This document shows positions 1 through 5,264 of a stretch of DNA of 7,941 nt, one piece after another; the first letter of the stretch is position 1; each line of letters begins with the position of its first letter. Origin of the DNA: an uncultured Panacagrimonas sp. (lineage in GTDB: Bacteria; Pseudomonadota; Gammaproteobacteria; Nevskiales; Nevskiaceae); NCBI GenBank assembly GCA_946481265.1, contig CAMLNE010000202.1:1-7941 (forward strand), written 5' to 3'. A program made the position numbers and the translations under genes. The notes beneath the pieces were generated by a model, which saw only the letters and a list, made by a program, of their open reading frames with translations, searched no databases and was not told where the DNA came from.

Positions 1-285
1 GGAGCCCACCATCTGCAGGCGGTGCTGCTGCGCATATTCGATGAGTTCGATATTGACCGCCGCCAGTGCGTCGTCCACCCGATCGACGTAATCGACCACC
101 TGCGGCGGCCGCACAAGTTCACGCAGATGCCGGACGATCGCCTGGCTCGCCACGTCTCCCGCCTCGTGGCCACCCATGCCATCGGCAACCGCCCACAGCC
201 GGTTGTCGGGATCGTCGAGATACGAGTCCTCGTTGTGCGAGCGCACCGTCCCCCGATCGGATCGTCCGTACGAACTCGTCAGCAA
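1..285 (-). CDS. PP2C-family Ser/Thr protein phosphatase, N-terminal part (cut by window edge)
   Basis: This is the first 95 codons of a PP2C/PPM-type metal-dependent phosphatase, which removes phosphate from Ser/Thr residues in the cytoplasm. Two family motifs are visible: RSHNEDSY at residues 15-22 and WAVADGMGGHEAG at 31-43. The acidic residues Asp20 and Asp35, with Gly36, sit where the family binds its Mn/Mg pair. The remaining motifs lie beyond position 1. No ATG exists between the upstream in-frame stop (328-330) and the motifs. I chose the TTG at 285-283, which follows a GGGGG run; the adjacent CTG is possible. Such phosphatases often partner with Hanks-type kinases or type VI secretion loci, but no such gene is in view. 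The family call is firm; the physiological role and exact start are not. Confidence 0.88.
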   Translation of the reverse strand, partial: MLTSSYGRSDRGTVRSHNEDSYLDDPDNRLWAVADGMGGHEAGDVASQAIVRHLRELVRPPQVVDYVDRVDDALAAVNIELIEYAQQHRLQMVGS

Positions 286-324
286 AAGGGCCCCCAGCCG
301 TCTGCCTTCTTTGGAATGCAGGCG

Positions 325-353
325 AAGCTAACACTCGCGGTCGCGACTTCCAA
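325..353 (-). promoter_or_regulatory. Candidate promoter for the PP2C phosphatase gene
   Basis: Reading the minus strand, TTGGAA (353-348) is followed by a 17-nt spacer and TAGCTT (330-325), preceded by TGT as in an extended -10. The -35 matches consensus at 4 of 6 bases and the -10 at only 3 of 6. Transcription would begin near 318 and give a leader of about 30 nt before the proposed TTG start. This is a by-eye match and is weak. Confidence 0.3.
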
Positions 354-388
354 GGCGGACGCATGCGCAATGTCACACTGCGCGCTCG

Positions 389-409
389 GGCGTCGTCGTG
401 AACGACGCC
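389..409. repeat. 8-bp stem hairpin between the SRPBCC and PP2C genes
   Basis: GGCGTCGT (389-396) and ACGACGCC (402-409) are perfect inverted repeats around a 5-nt loop. The hairpin lies 8 nt past the stop codon of the SRPBCC gene on the minus strand, where a terminator would be expected. No T-run follows on either strand, so it is not a classical intrinsic terminator. It may protect a 3' end or pause polymerase. Confidence 0.45.
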
Positions 410-417
410 TTGCATGG

Positions 418-831
418 TCAGCCGAGACGCTTGAGGCCCGTGCTGATCGCCGTTCTGAGCACGACCCCGAGCACCGGCCCAACGAGCGGAAGCGCCGAGT
501 CGAACTCGATGGTCCACTCCACGCGGCTGCCACCGTCCGCGCTGTCGAAGAACTCGATGCGCCCGCGATGGTTCCTGAGCGGAAACCCGCCGCGCGTGAT
601 CCGGTAGTCGATCGATTCCCGATCGACCAGCGCCGTCACTGTCTCTTCGACCCCGAGTGGGCCGGCGCCGATCCTGCGCACGGAGCCGACTCCGTTGGGC
701 CCCGGCTGCCCATCGCGGATGCGCCGCACCGGCACGCCGAAGACCTTGCCGAGCCTGTTGTGGTCCGCCAGCGCCTCGAACAGCTCCGCCAGGGGCAGAC
801 GCGAGGAATAGGCAATGTCGACGTGGTGCAT
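418..831 (-). CDS. SRPBCC (START/Bet v 1-like) family protein, polyketide-cyclase type
   Basis: This is a 137-residue single-domain protein with the helix-grip pattern of the SRPBCC superfamily. It has an opening strand plus helix (residues 1-25, ending in ALADHNRLGKVF), a run of beta strands with the conserved stretch YRITRGGFPLRNHRG (76-90), the strand SRVEWTIEFD (102-111), and a long closing amphipathic helix (about 118-137). These proteins bind lipids or other hydrophobic ligands; the ligand here cannot be read from sequence. The ATG at 831 is preferred because AGGA lies 5 nt upstream and the domain begins at once. A GTG at 921 would add 30 residues, including a short hydrophobic stretch (ASTALFLAVVAW). 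It is not RatA, which is also SRPBCC-fold and belongs near smpB: the sequence does not resemble RatA and the gene lies on the far side of ssrA. Confidence 0.82.
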   Translation of the reverse strand: MHHVDIAYSSRLPLAELFEALADHNRLGKVFGVPVRRIRDGQPGPNGVGSVRRIGAGPLGVEETVTALVDRESIDYRITRGGFPLRNHRGRIEFFDSADGGSRVEWTIEFDSALPLVGPVLGVVLRTAISTGLKRLG

Positions 832-1112
832 GGGAATCCTGCATTCCGGAAGGGCGGGGGAAGCGTGAGTGCGCGCGGTCCGCCATGCAACAACGGCCAG
901 GAAGAGCGCCGTCGATGCCACCGATGGCCGGGTAGCCGGCCATTGCTTCGCGTGGGTATCCGGCAAGTTCGGGCGCCTGCAAGCGCATCGGCCACGATCC
1001 TCCCGGCCCTTGCTTGCCGACCGTCTTTGAGCGGGATCCGGGTCACGCCGTCGCAAGTCGGCCGCCCGTTGCTGCCGGGGTCGCCCGAAGAAAGATGCCT
1101 TTCCGGGCCGCA
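832..1112. other. Stretch without a supported gene
   Basis: Long open frames cross this stretch on both strands, but they are GC-driven, overlap better genes, and show no recognisable domain or codon logic. On the minus strand it forms the region upstream of the SRPBCC gene and holds the hairpin at 924-943. I see no RNA gene, repeat family or mobile-element trace here. Confidence 0.55.
924..943. repeat. Perfect 8-bp inverted repeat (hairpin) upstream of the SRPBCC gene
   Basis: ATGGCCGG (924-931) and CCGGCCAT (936-943) are exact reverse complements around a GTAG loop. The hairpin lies about 95 bp upstream of the SRPBCC start and just outside its alternative GTG start at 921-919. No T-run follows on either strand. 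It could be an operator, a transcript-stabilising hairpin or the remnant of a repeat. Function is unknown. Confidence 0.45.
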
Positions 1113-1114
1113 AC

Positions 1115-1146
1115 AAAAATAGGCCAGCGTGGGCAACGCTGGCCTA
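1115..1146 (-). terminator. Rho-independent terminator of ssrA
   Basis: On the minus strand an 11-bp perfect stem (TAGGCCAGCGT / ACGCTGGCCTA, positions 1146-1120) with a 5-nt loop is followed by five T residues (1119-1115). It begins 15 nt past the encoded CCA end of tmRNA. Stem, loop and U-tract all fit an intrinsic terminator, so ssrA transcription should stop here and not reach the SRPBCC gene. Confidence 0.93.
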
Positions 1147-1160
1147 GGTACCACACGGTT

Positions 1161-1514
1161 TGGTGGAGCTGGCGGGAATCGAACCCGCGTCCGACAACCA
1201 TCCACGCCGAAGATCTACATGCTTAGCCTGTCTTTATTTTTCATCGCCGGCTCCCCGACAGGCAGGGATCGCCGACGCCTATCCCCTTGGGGTTTTCGTC
1301 TCTAGGCGAAGGGCGCGCTTCGAGCTTAGTTGATGAGAGTCGACGGTTGATTCAGGGGCATCAACACCACCTGGTCAACCGCTCGCCGGGTTAAGCGGCG
1401 AGGGCGTAGTTCGCGTCGTTCGCAACTAGCTTGTTTGCACAGCGTTTAACGAGTAGCCATGCAACTCGGCATGCACGTCGGGTTTCCAGTCACCGTCGAG
1501 CCCAGATCAGCCCC
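1161..1514 (-). ncRNA. ssrA: Transfer-messenger RNA (tmRNA)
   Basis: tmRNA acts with SmpB to free ribosomes stalled on broken mRNA and to tag the unfinished protein for proteolysis. The 354-nt RNA starts GGGGCUGA and ends AGCUCCACCA, with CCA encoded. These ends pair into an acceptor stem containing the G3-U wobble that alanyl-tRNA synthetase reads. The T arm (GCGGGTTCGATTCCCGC) is intact. The tag frame runs from 1423 to 1391 and encodes ANDANYALAA followed by TAA. UAGU sits just before the resume codon, as in other tmRNAs, and the 3' part keeps the conserved GACAGGCTAAGCATGTAG stretch. The gene starts 38 nt past smpB on the same strand, so it may be read from smpB as well as from its own promoter; no strong promoter is visible in the gap. 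The 3' end is a common integration site, but I see no duplicated att sequence or integrase. Confidence 0.96.
1391..1423 (-). other. tmRNA proteolysis-tag reading frame (ANDANYALAA)
   Basis: Ten codons, GCG AAC GAC GCG AAC TAC GCC CTC GCC GCT, are followed by TAA. The C-terminal YALAA is the degron recognised by ClpXP and related proteases in E. coli. The fourth residue is Ala where E. coli has Glu (ANDENYALAA). The resume codon is GCG rather than the GCA of E. coli; both encode alanine. Confidence 0.93.
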
Positions 1515-1552
1515 GTGCGATTCGTAGACTACCACGCAGGCGGTTCGGTTCC

Positions 1553-2056
1553 CTACCGGCCGCGATTTCGCATGATCCGGGCCTTCTCCCGCTGCCAGTC
1601 CTTTTCCTTCACATCGGCGCGCTTGTCATGCTGCTTCTTGCCCTTCGCCAGGCCGATCTGCAGCTTGGCCCGGCCGCGCGTCCAGTGCAGGTCGAGCGGC
1701 ACGATGGTGTAGCCCGCCCGCTCGACCTTGCCGATCAGTTGCGCGAGCTGGCGTTCGTGCAACAGCAGCTTGCGGGTGCGGGTCGCATCCGGATTGACGT
1801 GGGTCGAGGCCTGCTTGAGCGGCGTGAAGTGCGCGCCGACCAGAAAGGCCTCGCGATTGCGGATCACGACATAGGCCTCGGTCACCTGGGCCCGGCCTTC
1901 GCGCAGGCTCTTCACCTCCCAGCCCATCAGGACCAGGCCGGCTTCGAAGGTGTCCTCGATGAAGTATTCGTGGCGCGCGCGCCGGTTGAGGGCGATGGTG
2001 CGCGGTGCATCGGGTTCGGCTTCGGCCTTCTTCTTGTTGTTCCTGGGCTCGCTCAT
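1553..2056 (-). CDS. smpB: SsrA-binding protein SmpB
   Basis: SmpB binds the tRNA-like end of tmRNA and escorts it to stalled ribosomes, taking the place of the missing anticodon arm. At 167 residues the protein is near the usual length. Family signatures are [17 protein letters not shown] (24-40), [10 protein letters not shown] (45-54), [16 protein letters not shown] (85-100), and the C-terminal GKKQHDKR (139-146) that leads into the basic tail (to 167), which enters the mRNA channel. The first 20 residues are a charged, probably unstructured extension. The ATG at 2056 is supported by its fit to this N-terminus. No Shine-Dalgarno sequence precedes it; instead TATACT ends 6 nt upstream, suggesting a leaderless or very short-leader mRNA. 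The gene is divergent from glk across 65 bp and is followed at 38 nt by ssrA, its RNA partner. Confidence 0.97.
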   Translation of the reverse strand: MSEPRNNKKKAEAEPDAPRTIALNRRARHEYFIEDTFEAGLVLMGWEVKSLREGRAQVTEAYVVIRNREAFLVGAHFTPLKQASTHVNPDATRTRKLLLHERQLAQLIGKVERAGYTIVPLDLHWTRGRAKLQIGLAKGKKQHDKRADVKEKDWQREKARIMRNRGR

Positions 2057-2062
2057 CAGCGG

Positions 2063-2068
2063 AGTATA
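2063..2068 (-). promoter_or_regulatory. -10 box for smpB, placed for a leaderless transcript
   Basis: TATACT on the minus strand matches the -10 consensus at 5 of 6 bases and ends 6 nt before the smpB ATG. The expected transcription start would fall at or next to the A of the start codon. No good -35 hexamer is seen at 16-18 nt spacing. Confidence 0.5.
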
Positions 2069-2105
2069 CGAAGCGTCTGCGGCGGCTTGCGCCGCGAAGT
2101 GGGAA

Positions 2106-2114
2106 TGCTACGGT
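2106..2114 (+). promoter_or_regulatory. Weak extended -10 candidate for glk
   Basis: TGC followed by TACGGT (2109-2114) resembles an extended -10 and ends 7 nt before the glk ATG. TTGCGC (2087-2092) lies 16 nt further upstream as a poor -35. No Shine-Dalgarno sequence precedes the ATG. If used, this would also give a leaderless mRNA. The match is weak. Confidence 0.25.
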
Positions 2115-2121
2115 TCGACCA

Positions 2122-3117
2122 ATGAAGAATCCGACCGATTCACGCGTGCTGGTGGCCGATATCGGCGGCACACACTGCCGAATCGCGCTCGCGCGACGCG
2201 AAGCCGGCCGTATCCGCCTGGAGCAGGTGAGCGTGATGCCGACCCCGTCCGGCGCGTTCGGGCAGACGGTGCGTGACTACCTTGCCGGGACCGATTGTCC
2301 ATGTCCGGCGGCGATCGGCGTGGCCGCTGCCGGCCGCGTCCGCCGCGTCGCCGGCGGCAGCAGGATCGCGCTCACCAATACCTCGCTGGTGCTGGACCGC
2401 GAGGAACTGGAAGCACTGATAAACGGGCCGGCCTGGCTGGCCAACGACCTGGCGGCGGTGGCGGCCGCGTTGCCCCATCTGTCGGATGCGGACCGACAGG
2501 CTTTCGGAGCGCCTCGGCCCGTGGTTGCAGGTCGATGCCTGGTGATCGGGGTCGGTACCGGCCTTGGGGCAGCCTTGCTGACCGAGCACGGCGAGGTCGT
2601 CGACACCGAGGCGGGGCACGCAGACCTGGCCGCAGTGTCTCCAGAGGAATGCGAGTGGCTGGCGCGCCTGTCCATCCAGGGACGCGTATCGGCCGAGCAC
2701 GTGCTGTGCGGCAGTGGCCTGATCCGCCTGCACGAGGCGATATCGGGCGAGCGCAGTGCCGGCGTCCCGGTATTGCTGGAATGCTCGGCGCGCGGCGATG
2801 CGAACGCACGACGGACGCTTGCTGGTTTCTCGACCTGGCTCGGGCGCGTGGCGGGAAACCTGGTACTGAACCTCGGCGCCTGGGGCGGCGTGTCGCTGAT
2901 CGGCGGCGTGGTAACCGGGCTTGGCGAGGCACTGGATCCGCATGCTTTCCGCCAAGGCTTCGAAGACAAGGCGCCGTTCGAGGCGGATCTCAAGGCCGTG
3001 CCGGTGCATCGTATCGTCCACGCGCAGCCGGCCCTGCTCGGCATGGCGGGCCTCGCGCTGGAGAGCTTAAGAGGCGGATCAGAACGCGGCGATTCGGTGC
3101 ACGGCGACTACGCCTAA
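2122..3117 (+). CDS. glk: Glucokinase (E. coli Glk type)
   Basis: This ATP-dependent cytoplasmic kinase converts glucose to glucose-6-phosphate. The 331-residue protein is close to E. coli Glk in length and motif order. It has the phosphate-binding loop ADIGGTHCR (12-20), ALTNTSLVLD (83-92), the sugar-site pair Asn108-Asp109 in WLANDLAAV, the second phosphate loop GVGTGLGAALL (143-153), the sugar-binding Glu163 and His166 in TEAGHADLA, Glu192 in GRVSAEHVLCGSGL, NLVLNLGAWGGV near 255-266, and FEDKAPF. All residues contacting glucose in E. coli Glk have counterparts. I chose the ATG at 2122 because the frame further upstream overlaps smpB and adds no domain. The gene leads an apparent operon: the transporter ATG follows 9 nt after its stop. 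It is not a ROK-family kinase, since the ROK cysteine cluster is absent. Confidence 0.93.
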   Translation: MKNPTDSRVLVADIGGTHCRIALARREAGRIRLEQVSVMPTPSGAFGQTVRDYLAGTDCPCPAAIGVAAAGRVRRVAGGSRIALTNTSLVLDREELEALINGPAWLANDLAAVAAALPHLSDADRQAFGAPRPVVAGRCLVIGVGTGLGAALLTEHGEVVDTEAGHADLAAVSPEECEWLARLSIQGRVSAEHVLCGSGLIRLHEAISGERSAGVPVLLECSARGDANARRTLAGFSTWLGRVAGNLVLNLGAWGGVSLIGGVVTGLGEALDPHAFRQGFEDKAPFEADLKAVPVHRIVHAQPALLGMAGLALESLRGGSERGDSVHGDYA

Positions 3118-3126
3118 ACTGGCCGG

Positions 3127-4509
3127 ATGCAGATTCGCGAAAGCAGTTTCGGGTACTGGTCCAGCCAGCCTGCCTTCCTGTCGGTGGCTTGCGGTGCCGC
3201 CCTGGGAATCGGCAACAGCTCGCGCGTCCCCTACCTGATGAGCGAATACGGCGGGCTCGCCTTCTTCTCGGTGTACGTCCTGTGCCTGCTGGTCGTGGGT
3301 TTGCCGATTCTCGTCGCGGAGTGGGCGCTGGGCCGCTGGATGCGCGACGAGCTGGGCGCGGGGTTCGCCCGCCTATCGCAGACCTCGCAGGCCAATCGCG
3401 CCTGGCGCTGGCTCGGCCGCCTGGCGGTGATCGGGGCGGTGATGATCCTTTCCTACTACAGCGTGATCGCCGGCTGGAGCCTGGGCTACCTGTTCCGCGG
3501 AGCGGGGGGCTTTCTCGCGGACCGGGATTCGAGCGAGGCTTCGCGCATCTTCCTCAAGCTCGCGCGCGACCCGGAACGCAGCCTGGCCTGGCACACGCTG
3601 TTCATGGTGGTGGTCACGGTCACCGTCTCCTACGGCTTTCGCGACGGCATCGAGCGGGCGGCGCGTCGGATGCTGCCGGCGGTATTGGTGCTGACACTGG
3701 CCTTCGCGCTGCTGGCGTTCTCGGTCGGGGCGCCGGCGGAAGCCCTGCAGACGGTCCTGACGCCGGATTTCTCCAAGCTGGGTTGGCGCGGGGTGGTGGA
3801 GGCGCTCTACCAGGCGTTCTTCACGCTGGGCCTGGGCCTGGGCGTGATGATGACGCTCGGCGGCTACCTGCCAGCCAGCGTGCCTCTGGTACGGATGGGG
3901 CTGTGGGTGATCGTGGCGGACTGCATCTTCGGCATTGCCGCCGGTACCGGCCTGCAGGCGCTGCTGCTGGCGGCCAATCTGCAGCCGACCAGCGGCCTGA
4001 CGCTCATCTTCCAGAGTTTCCCGGAGGCGTTGCCCAACACCGCCGCGGGAATCTGGCTGGCCATTCTGTTCTACCTGACGCTGTTCCTGGTCACGCTGCT
4101 GGCCGCCGCGACGCTGCTCGAACCGGTGACGCGCTACCTCATGGAGCGCTACCGCCAGACCCGCGTGTTCGCCGCGATGGGCGCGGCCGTGGTGGTGTGG
4201 TTCCTGGGTATCGGCAGCCTGCTGTCATTCGGCGTCACCGCCGAGCTGCGGCTGTTCGGGCAGAACTTCTTCGAATGGATGCAGTTCCTGACCAGCTTCG
4301 TGATCGTGCCGGTCGGTGGGCTCCTGATCTGTGTCTATGTCGCGCGCATCCTGCCGCGCGATCTCAGCCTGGCGGTATGGGGGCCGCGCGAGCGGCGTCT
4401 GCATGGCGCCTGGCGCTTTGCCCTGCGCTATCCGGCCCGGCTCGGACTCCTGGTCGTGCTGCTGCACGGCCTCGGCCTGCTCGACTGGTTTGCCAGCCTG
4501 TGGGCCTGA
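3127..4509 (+). CDS. NSS/SNF-family (LeuT-fold) membrane transporter, divergent Na2 site
   Basis: This is a 460-residue inner-membrane protein with about 11 hydrophobic segments, a count and length seen in bacterial NSS transporters such as MhsT. TM1-TM2 carry the family signature: GAALGIGN (23-30), Arg33, Pro35-Tyr36, GGLAFFSVY (42-50), and GLPILVAEWALGR (58-70) with Glu65. TM3 has SYYSVIAGWSLGY (109-121), with Tyr111 at the LeuT Tyr108 position; TM6 has AFFTLGLGLG (230-239). By eye, Na1-site counterparts Asn30, Thr233 and Asp265 are present. The two Na2 hydroxyl residues of TM8 (Thr354 and Ser355 in LeuT) correspond to Leu325 and Ala326, and the usual NxWRFPY reads NSSRVPY. Sodium coupling is therefore uncertain. 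The substrate is unknown; family members usually carry amino acids. The gene sits 9 nt after glk, and rnfH overlaps its end, so co-transcription is likely. No clear Shine-Dalgarno sequence precedes the ATG. Confidence 0.85.
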   Translation: MQIRESSFGYWSSQPAFLSVACGAALGIGNSSRVPYLMSEYGGLAFFSVYVLCLLVVGLPILVAEWALGRWMRDELGAGFARLSQTSQANRAWRWLGRLAVIGAVMILSYYSVIAGWSLGYLFRGAGGFLADRDSSEASRIFLKLARDPERSLAWHTLFMVVVTVTVSYGFRDGIERAARRMLPAVLVLTLAFALLAFSVGAPAEALQTVLTPDFSKLGWRGVVEALYQAFFTLGLGLGVMMTLGGYLPASVPLVRMGLWVIVADCIFGIAAGTGLQALLLAANLQPTSGLTLIFQSFPEALPNTAAGIWLAILFYLTLFLVTLLAAATLLEPVTRYLMERYRQTRVFAAMGAAVVVWFLGIGSLLSFGVTAELRLFGQNFFEWMQFLTSFVIVPVGGLLICVYVARILPRDLSLAVWGPRERRLHGAWRFALRYPARLGLLVVLLHGLGLLDWFASLWA

Positions 4510-4787
4510 TCCGCGTGGAAGTGGTCCTGGTGCTGGCGCAACGCCAGCACCGTGTCGGCCTGGAGATCGAGCAGGGTGCGACGCTGGAGGACGCGATCCG
4601 ACGCAGCGGCCTGCCGCTGGGGGAGGGTGCCGTACGCGTCGGCGTATTCGGGCGACTCCGGGGGCTTCTGGATGCGGCTGCCGATGGCGACCGCATCGAG
4701 ATCTACCGCGAGCTGATGGCCGACCCGAAGGCGGCGCGCCGCCGCCGGGCGCAGCAGCGCGTCAAGGGCGGCGCTCGTCGGGGTTGA
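4500..4787 (+). CDS. rnfH: RnfH family protein (RatB-like, ubiquitin-like fold)
   Basis: This is a 95-residue protein of the Ub-RnfH family, a beta-grasp fold of unsettled function that in E. coli is encoded beside ratA (as ratB) and in some species with rnf genes. Visible signatures are RVEVVLVLAQRQHRVGLEI (5-23), GATLEDAIRRSGL (26-38), VRVGVFGRL (45-53) and the ending DGDRIEIYRELMADPKAARR (62-81), all typical of RnfH. The start is uncertain. GTG at 4500 overlaps the transporter stop by 10 nt and suits translational coupling; CTG at 4506 and GTG at 4515 are alternatives, and none has a Shine-Dalgarno sequence. Its last 26 nt overlap bamE on the other strand. It keeps its usual neighbours smpB and bamE, but ratA is absent from its usual place. 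Confidence 0.9.
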   Translation: MGLIRVEVVLVLAQRQHRVGLEIEQGATLEDAIRRSGLPLGEGAVRVGVFGRLRGLLDAAADGDRIEIYRELMADPKAARRRRAQQRVKGGARRG

Positions 4788-5202
4788 GGACGATGTCGGA
4801 ATCGTTGTCCCGGGCACTGCGCTCGGCCGTCGCGCGATCCCGGGCATCGGCCTTGATCACCGCGTCGGCATCGGGCTTGGACAGGTCGGAGTCGTCGTCC
4901 GCGGGCTCGGCACCCTCCAGGCGGGCCAGCTGGTCGCCTTCGAAGAAGATCGACACGGTGCGCTGGGAAATCGCGCCCCGGGGAGACTTGTAGTAGCCCA
5001 CGTAGTCCCAGCGATCCGAACGGAACGGGGTCGCGGCAAGCGGCGTGCCCATCACGAACTTCACCTGCTCGCGGGTCATGCCGGGCTTGAGCTTATTGAG
5101 GTCGCGCTGCTCGATCACGTTGCCCTGGCGCGTCGGCAACTTGTAGATGATCTGGCAGCCGCCAAGGCCTAGAAGAATCAGGGATAGCAGCAGGACGCGC
5201 AT
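4762..5202 (-). CDS. bamE: Outer-membrane assembly lipoprotein BamE (SmpA/OmlA)
   Basis: BamE is a small lipoprotein of the BAM complex, which folds beta-barrel proteins into the outer membrane; it sits on the periplasmic face of that membrane. With the ATG at 5202 the protein has 146 residues. A hydrophobic signal (1-15) ends in the lipobox LGGC with Cys16, and Gln at +2 fits outer-membrane sorting. The SmpA/OmlA domain spans about 20-97, with LPTRQGNVIEQRDLNKLKPGM (22-42), a GTPLAATPF turn (52-60), WDYVGYY and a closing strand FFEGDQLARLEG. Residues 98-146 are a charged, Asp/Ala/Arg-rich tail absent from the 113-residue E. coli protein. A TTG at 5220 would add six residues before the signal and is less likely. 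The gene is divergent from fur and overlaps rnfH tail to tail. Confidence 0.93.
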   Translation of the reverse strand: MRVLLLSLILLGLGGCQIIYKLPTRQGNVIEQRDLNKLKPGMTREQVKFVMGTPLAATPFRSDRWDYVGYYKSPRGAISQRTVSIFFEGDQLARLEGAEPADDDSDLSKPDADAVIKADARDRATAERSARDNDSDIVLNPDERRP

Positions 5203-5207
5203 TCGGG

Positions 5208-5235
5208 TTGATGTAGGCAAGAGGTCGCCGATAAT
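5208..5235 (+). promoter_or_regulatory. Probable fur promoter
   Basis: TTGATG (5208-5213, 4 of 6 to consensus) and GATAAT (5230-5235, 5 of 6) are separated by 16 nt. Transcription would start near 5242, leaving a leader of about 23 nt that contains the GAAGG Shine-Dalgarno sequence (5253-5257) before the GTG start of fur. The -35 box lies in the 5' region of bamE, so the two promoters are interleaved. Confidence 0.55.
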
Positions 5236-5246
5236 AAACCCTTATC
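5230..5246. promoter_or_regulatory. GATAA-N7-TTATC dyad, possible Fur operator
   Basis: GATAA (5230-5234) and TTATC (5242-5246) form a perfect 5-bp inverted repeat over the bamE/fur -10 region. These are the outer half-sites of the classical Fur box, but the 7-nt spacing and the poor centre (TAAACCC) do not match the standard 19-bp box. Autoregulation of fur is plausible but unproven. Confidence 0.3.
5231..5236 (-). promoter_or_regulatory. -10 box for bamE, overlapping that of fur
   Basis: TATTAT on the minus strand (5236-5231) matches the -10 consensus at 5 of 6 bases and gives a leader of about 20 nt to the ATG at 5202. It occupies the same AT-rich spot as the fur -10 on the other strand, so the two polymerases would compete. 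No good -35 is seen. Confidence 0.4.
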
Positions 5247-5264
5247 CCTGCTGAAGGTTCCACC

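Noticed and set aside
418..831. SRPBCC protein as the displaced RatA
   Set aside because: RatA shares the fold, but this sequence lacks RatA-like stretches and matches the polyketide-cyclase-type SRPBCC pattern. Position alone is not enough.
418..1116. Longer 232-codon version of the SRPBCC gene
   Set aside because: The added N-terminus is Arg-rich, low in plausible structure, and runs into the ssrA terminator. The ATG at 831 has a Shine-Dalgarno sequence and a domain start.
22..1122. Open frame of 366 codons on the plus strand
   Set aside because: It is antisense to the PP2C and SRPBCC genes, has shadow-like composition, and shows no recognisable motif.
1161..1200. Possible separate tRNA gene, from the T-arm and CCA pattern
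   Set aside because: No D arm or anticodon arm lies at the right distance. The pattern is the tRNA-like end of ssrA.
1161..1200. ssrA 3' end as an occupied attachment site of an integrative element
   Set aside because: There is no second copy of the ssrA 3' sequence and no integrase in the window, and the native terminator follows intact.
1014..1226. Small plus-strand frame containing WWSWRESNPRP
   Set aside because: This peptide is the usual false translation of the complement of a tRNA-like T arm, here the 3' end of tmRNA.
2295..4787. Open frame of 830 codons on the plus strand overlapping glk and the transporter
   Set aside because: Only its last 95 codons (rnfH) are real. The rest is an Arg/Gly/Ala-rich shadow frame of GC-rich DNA with no domain, running through two well-supported genes in another frame.
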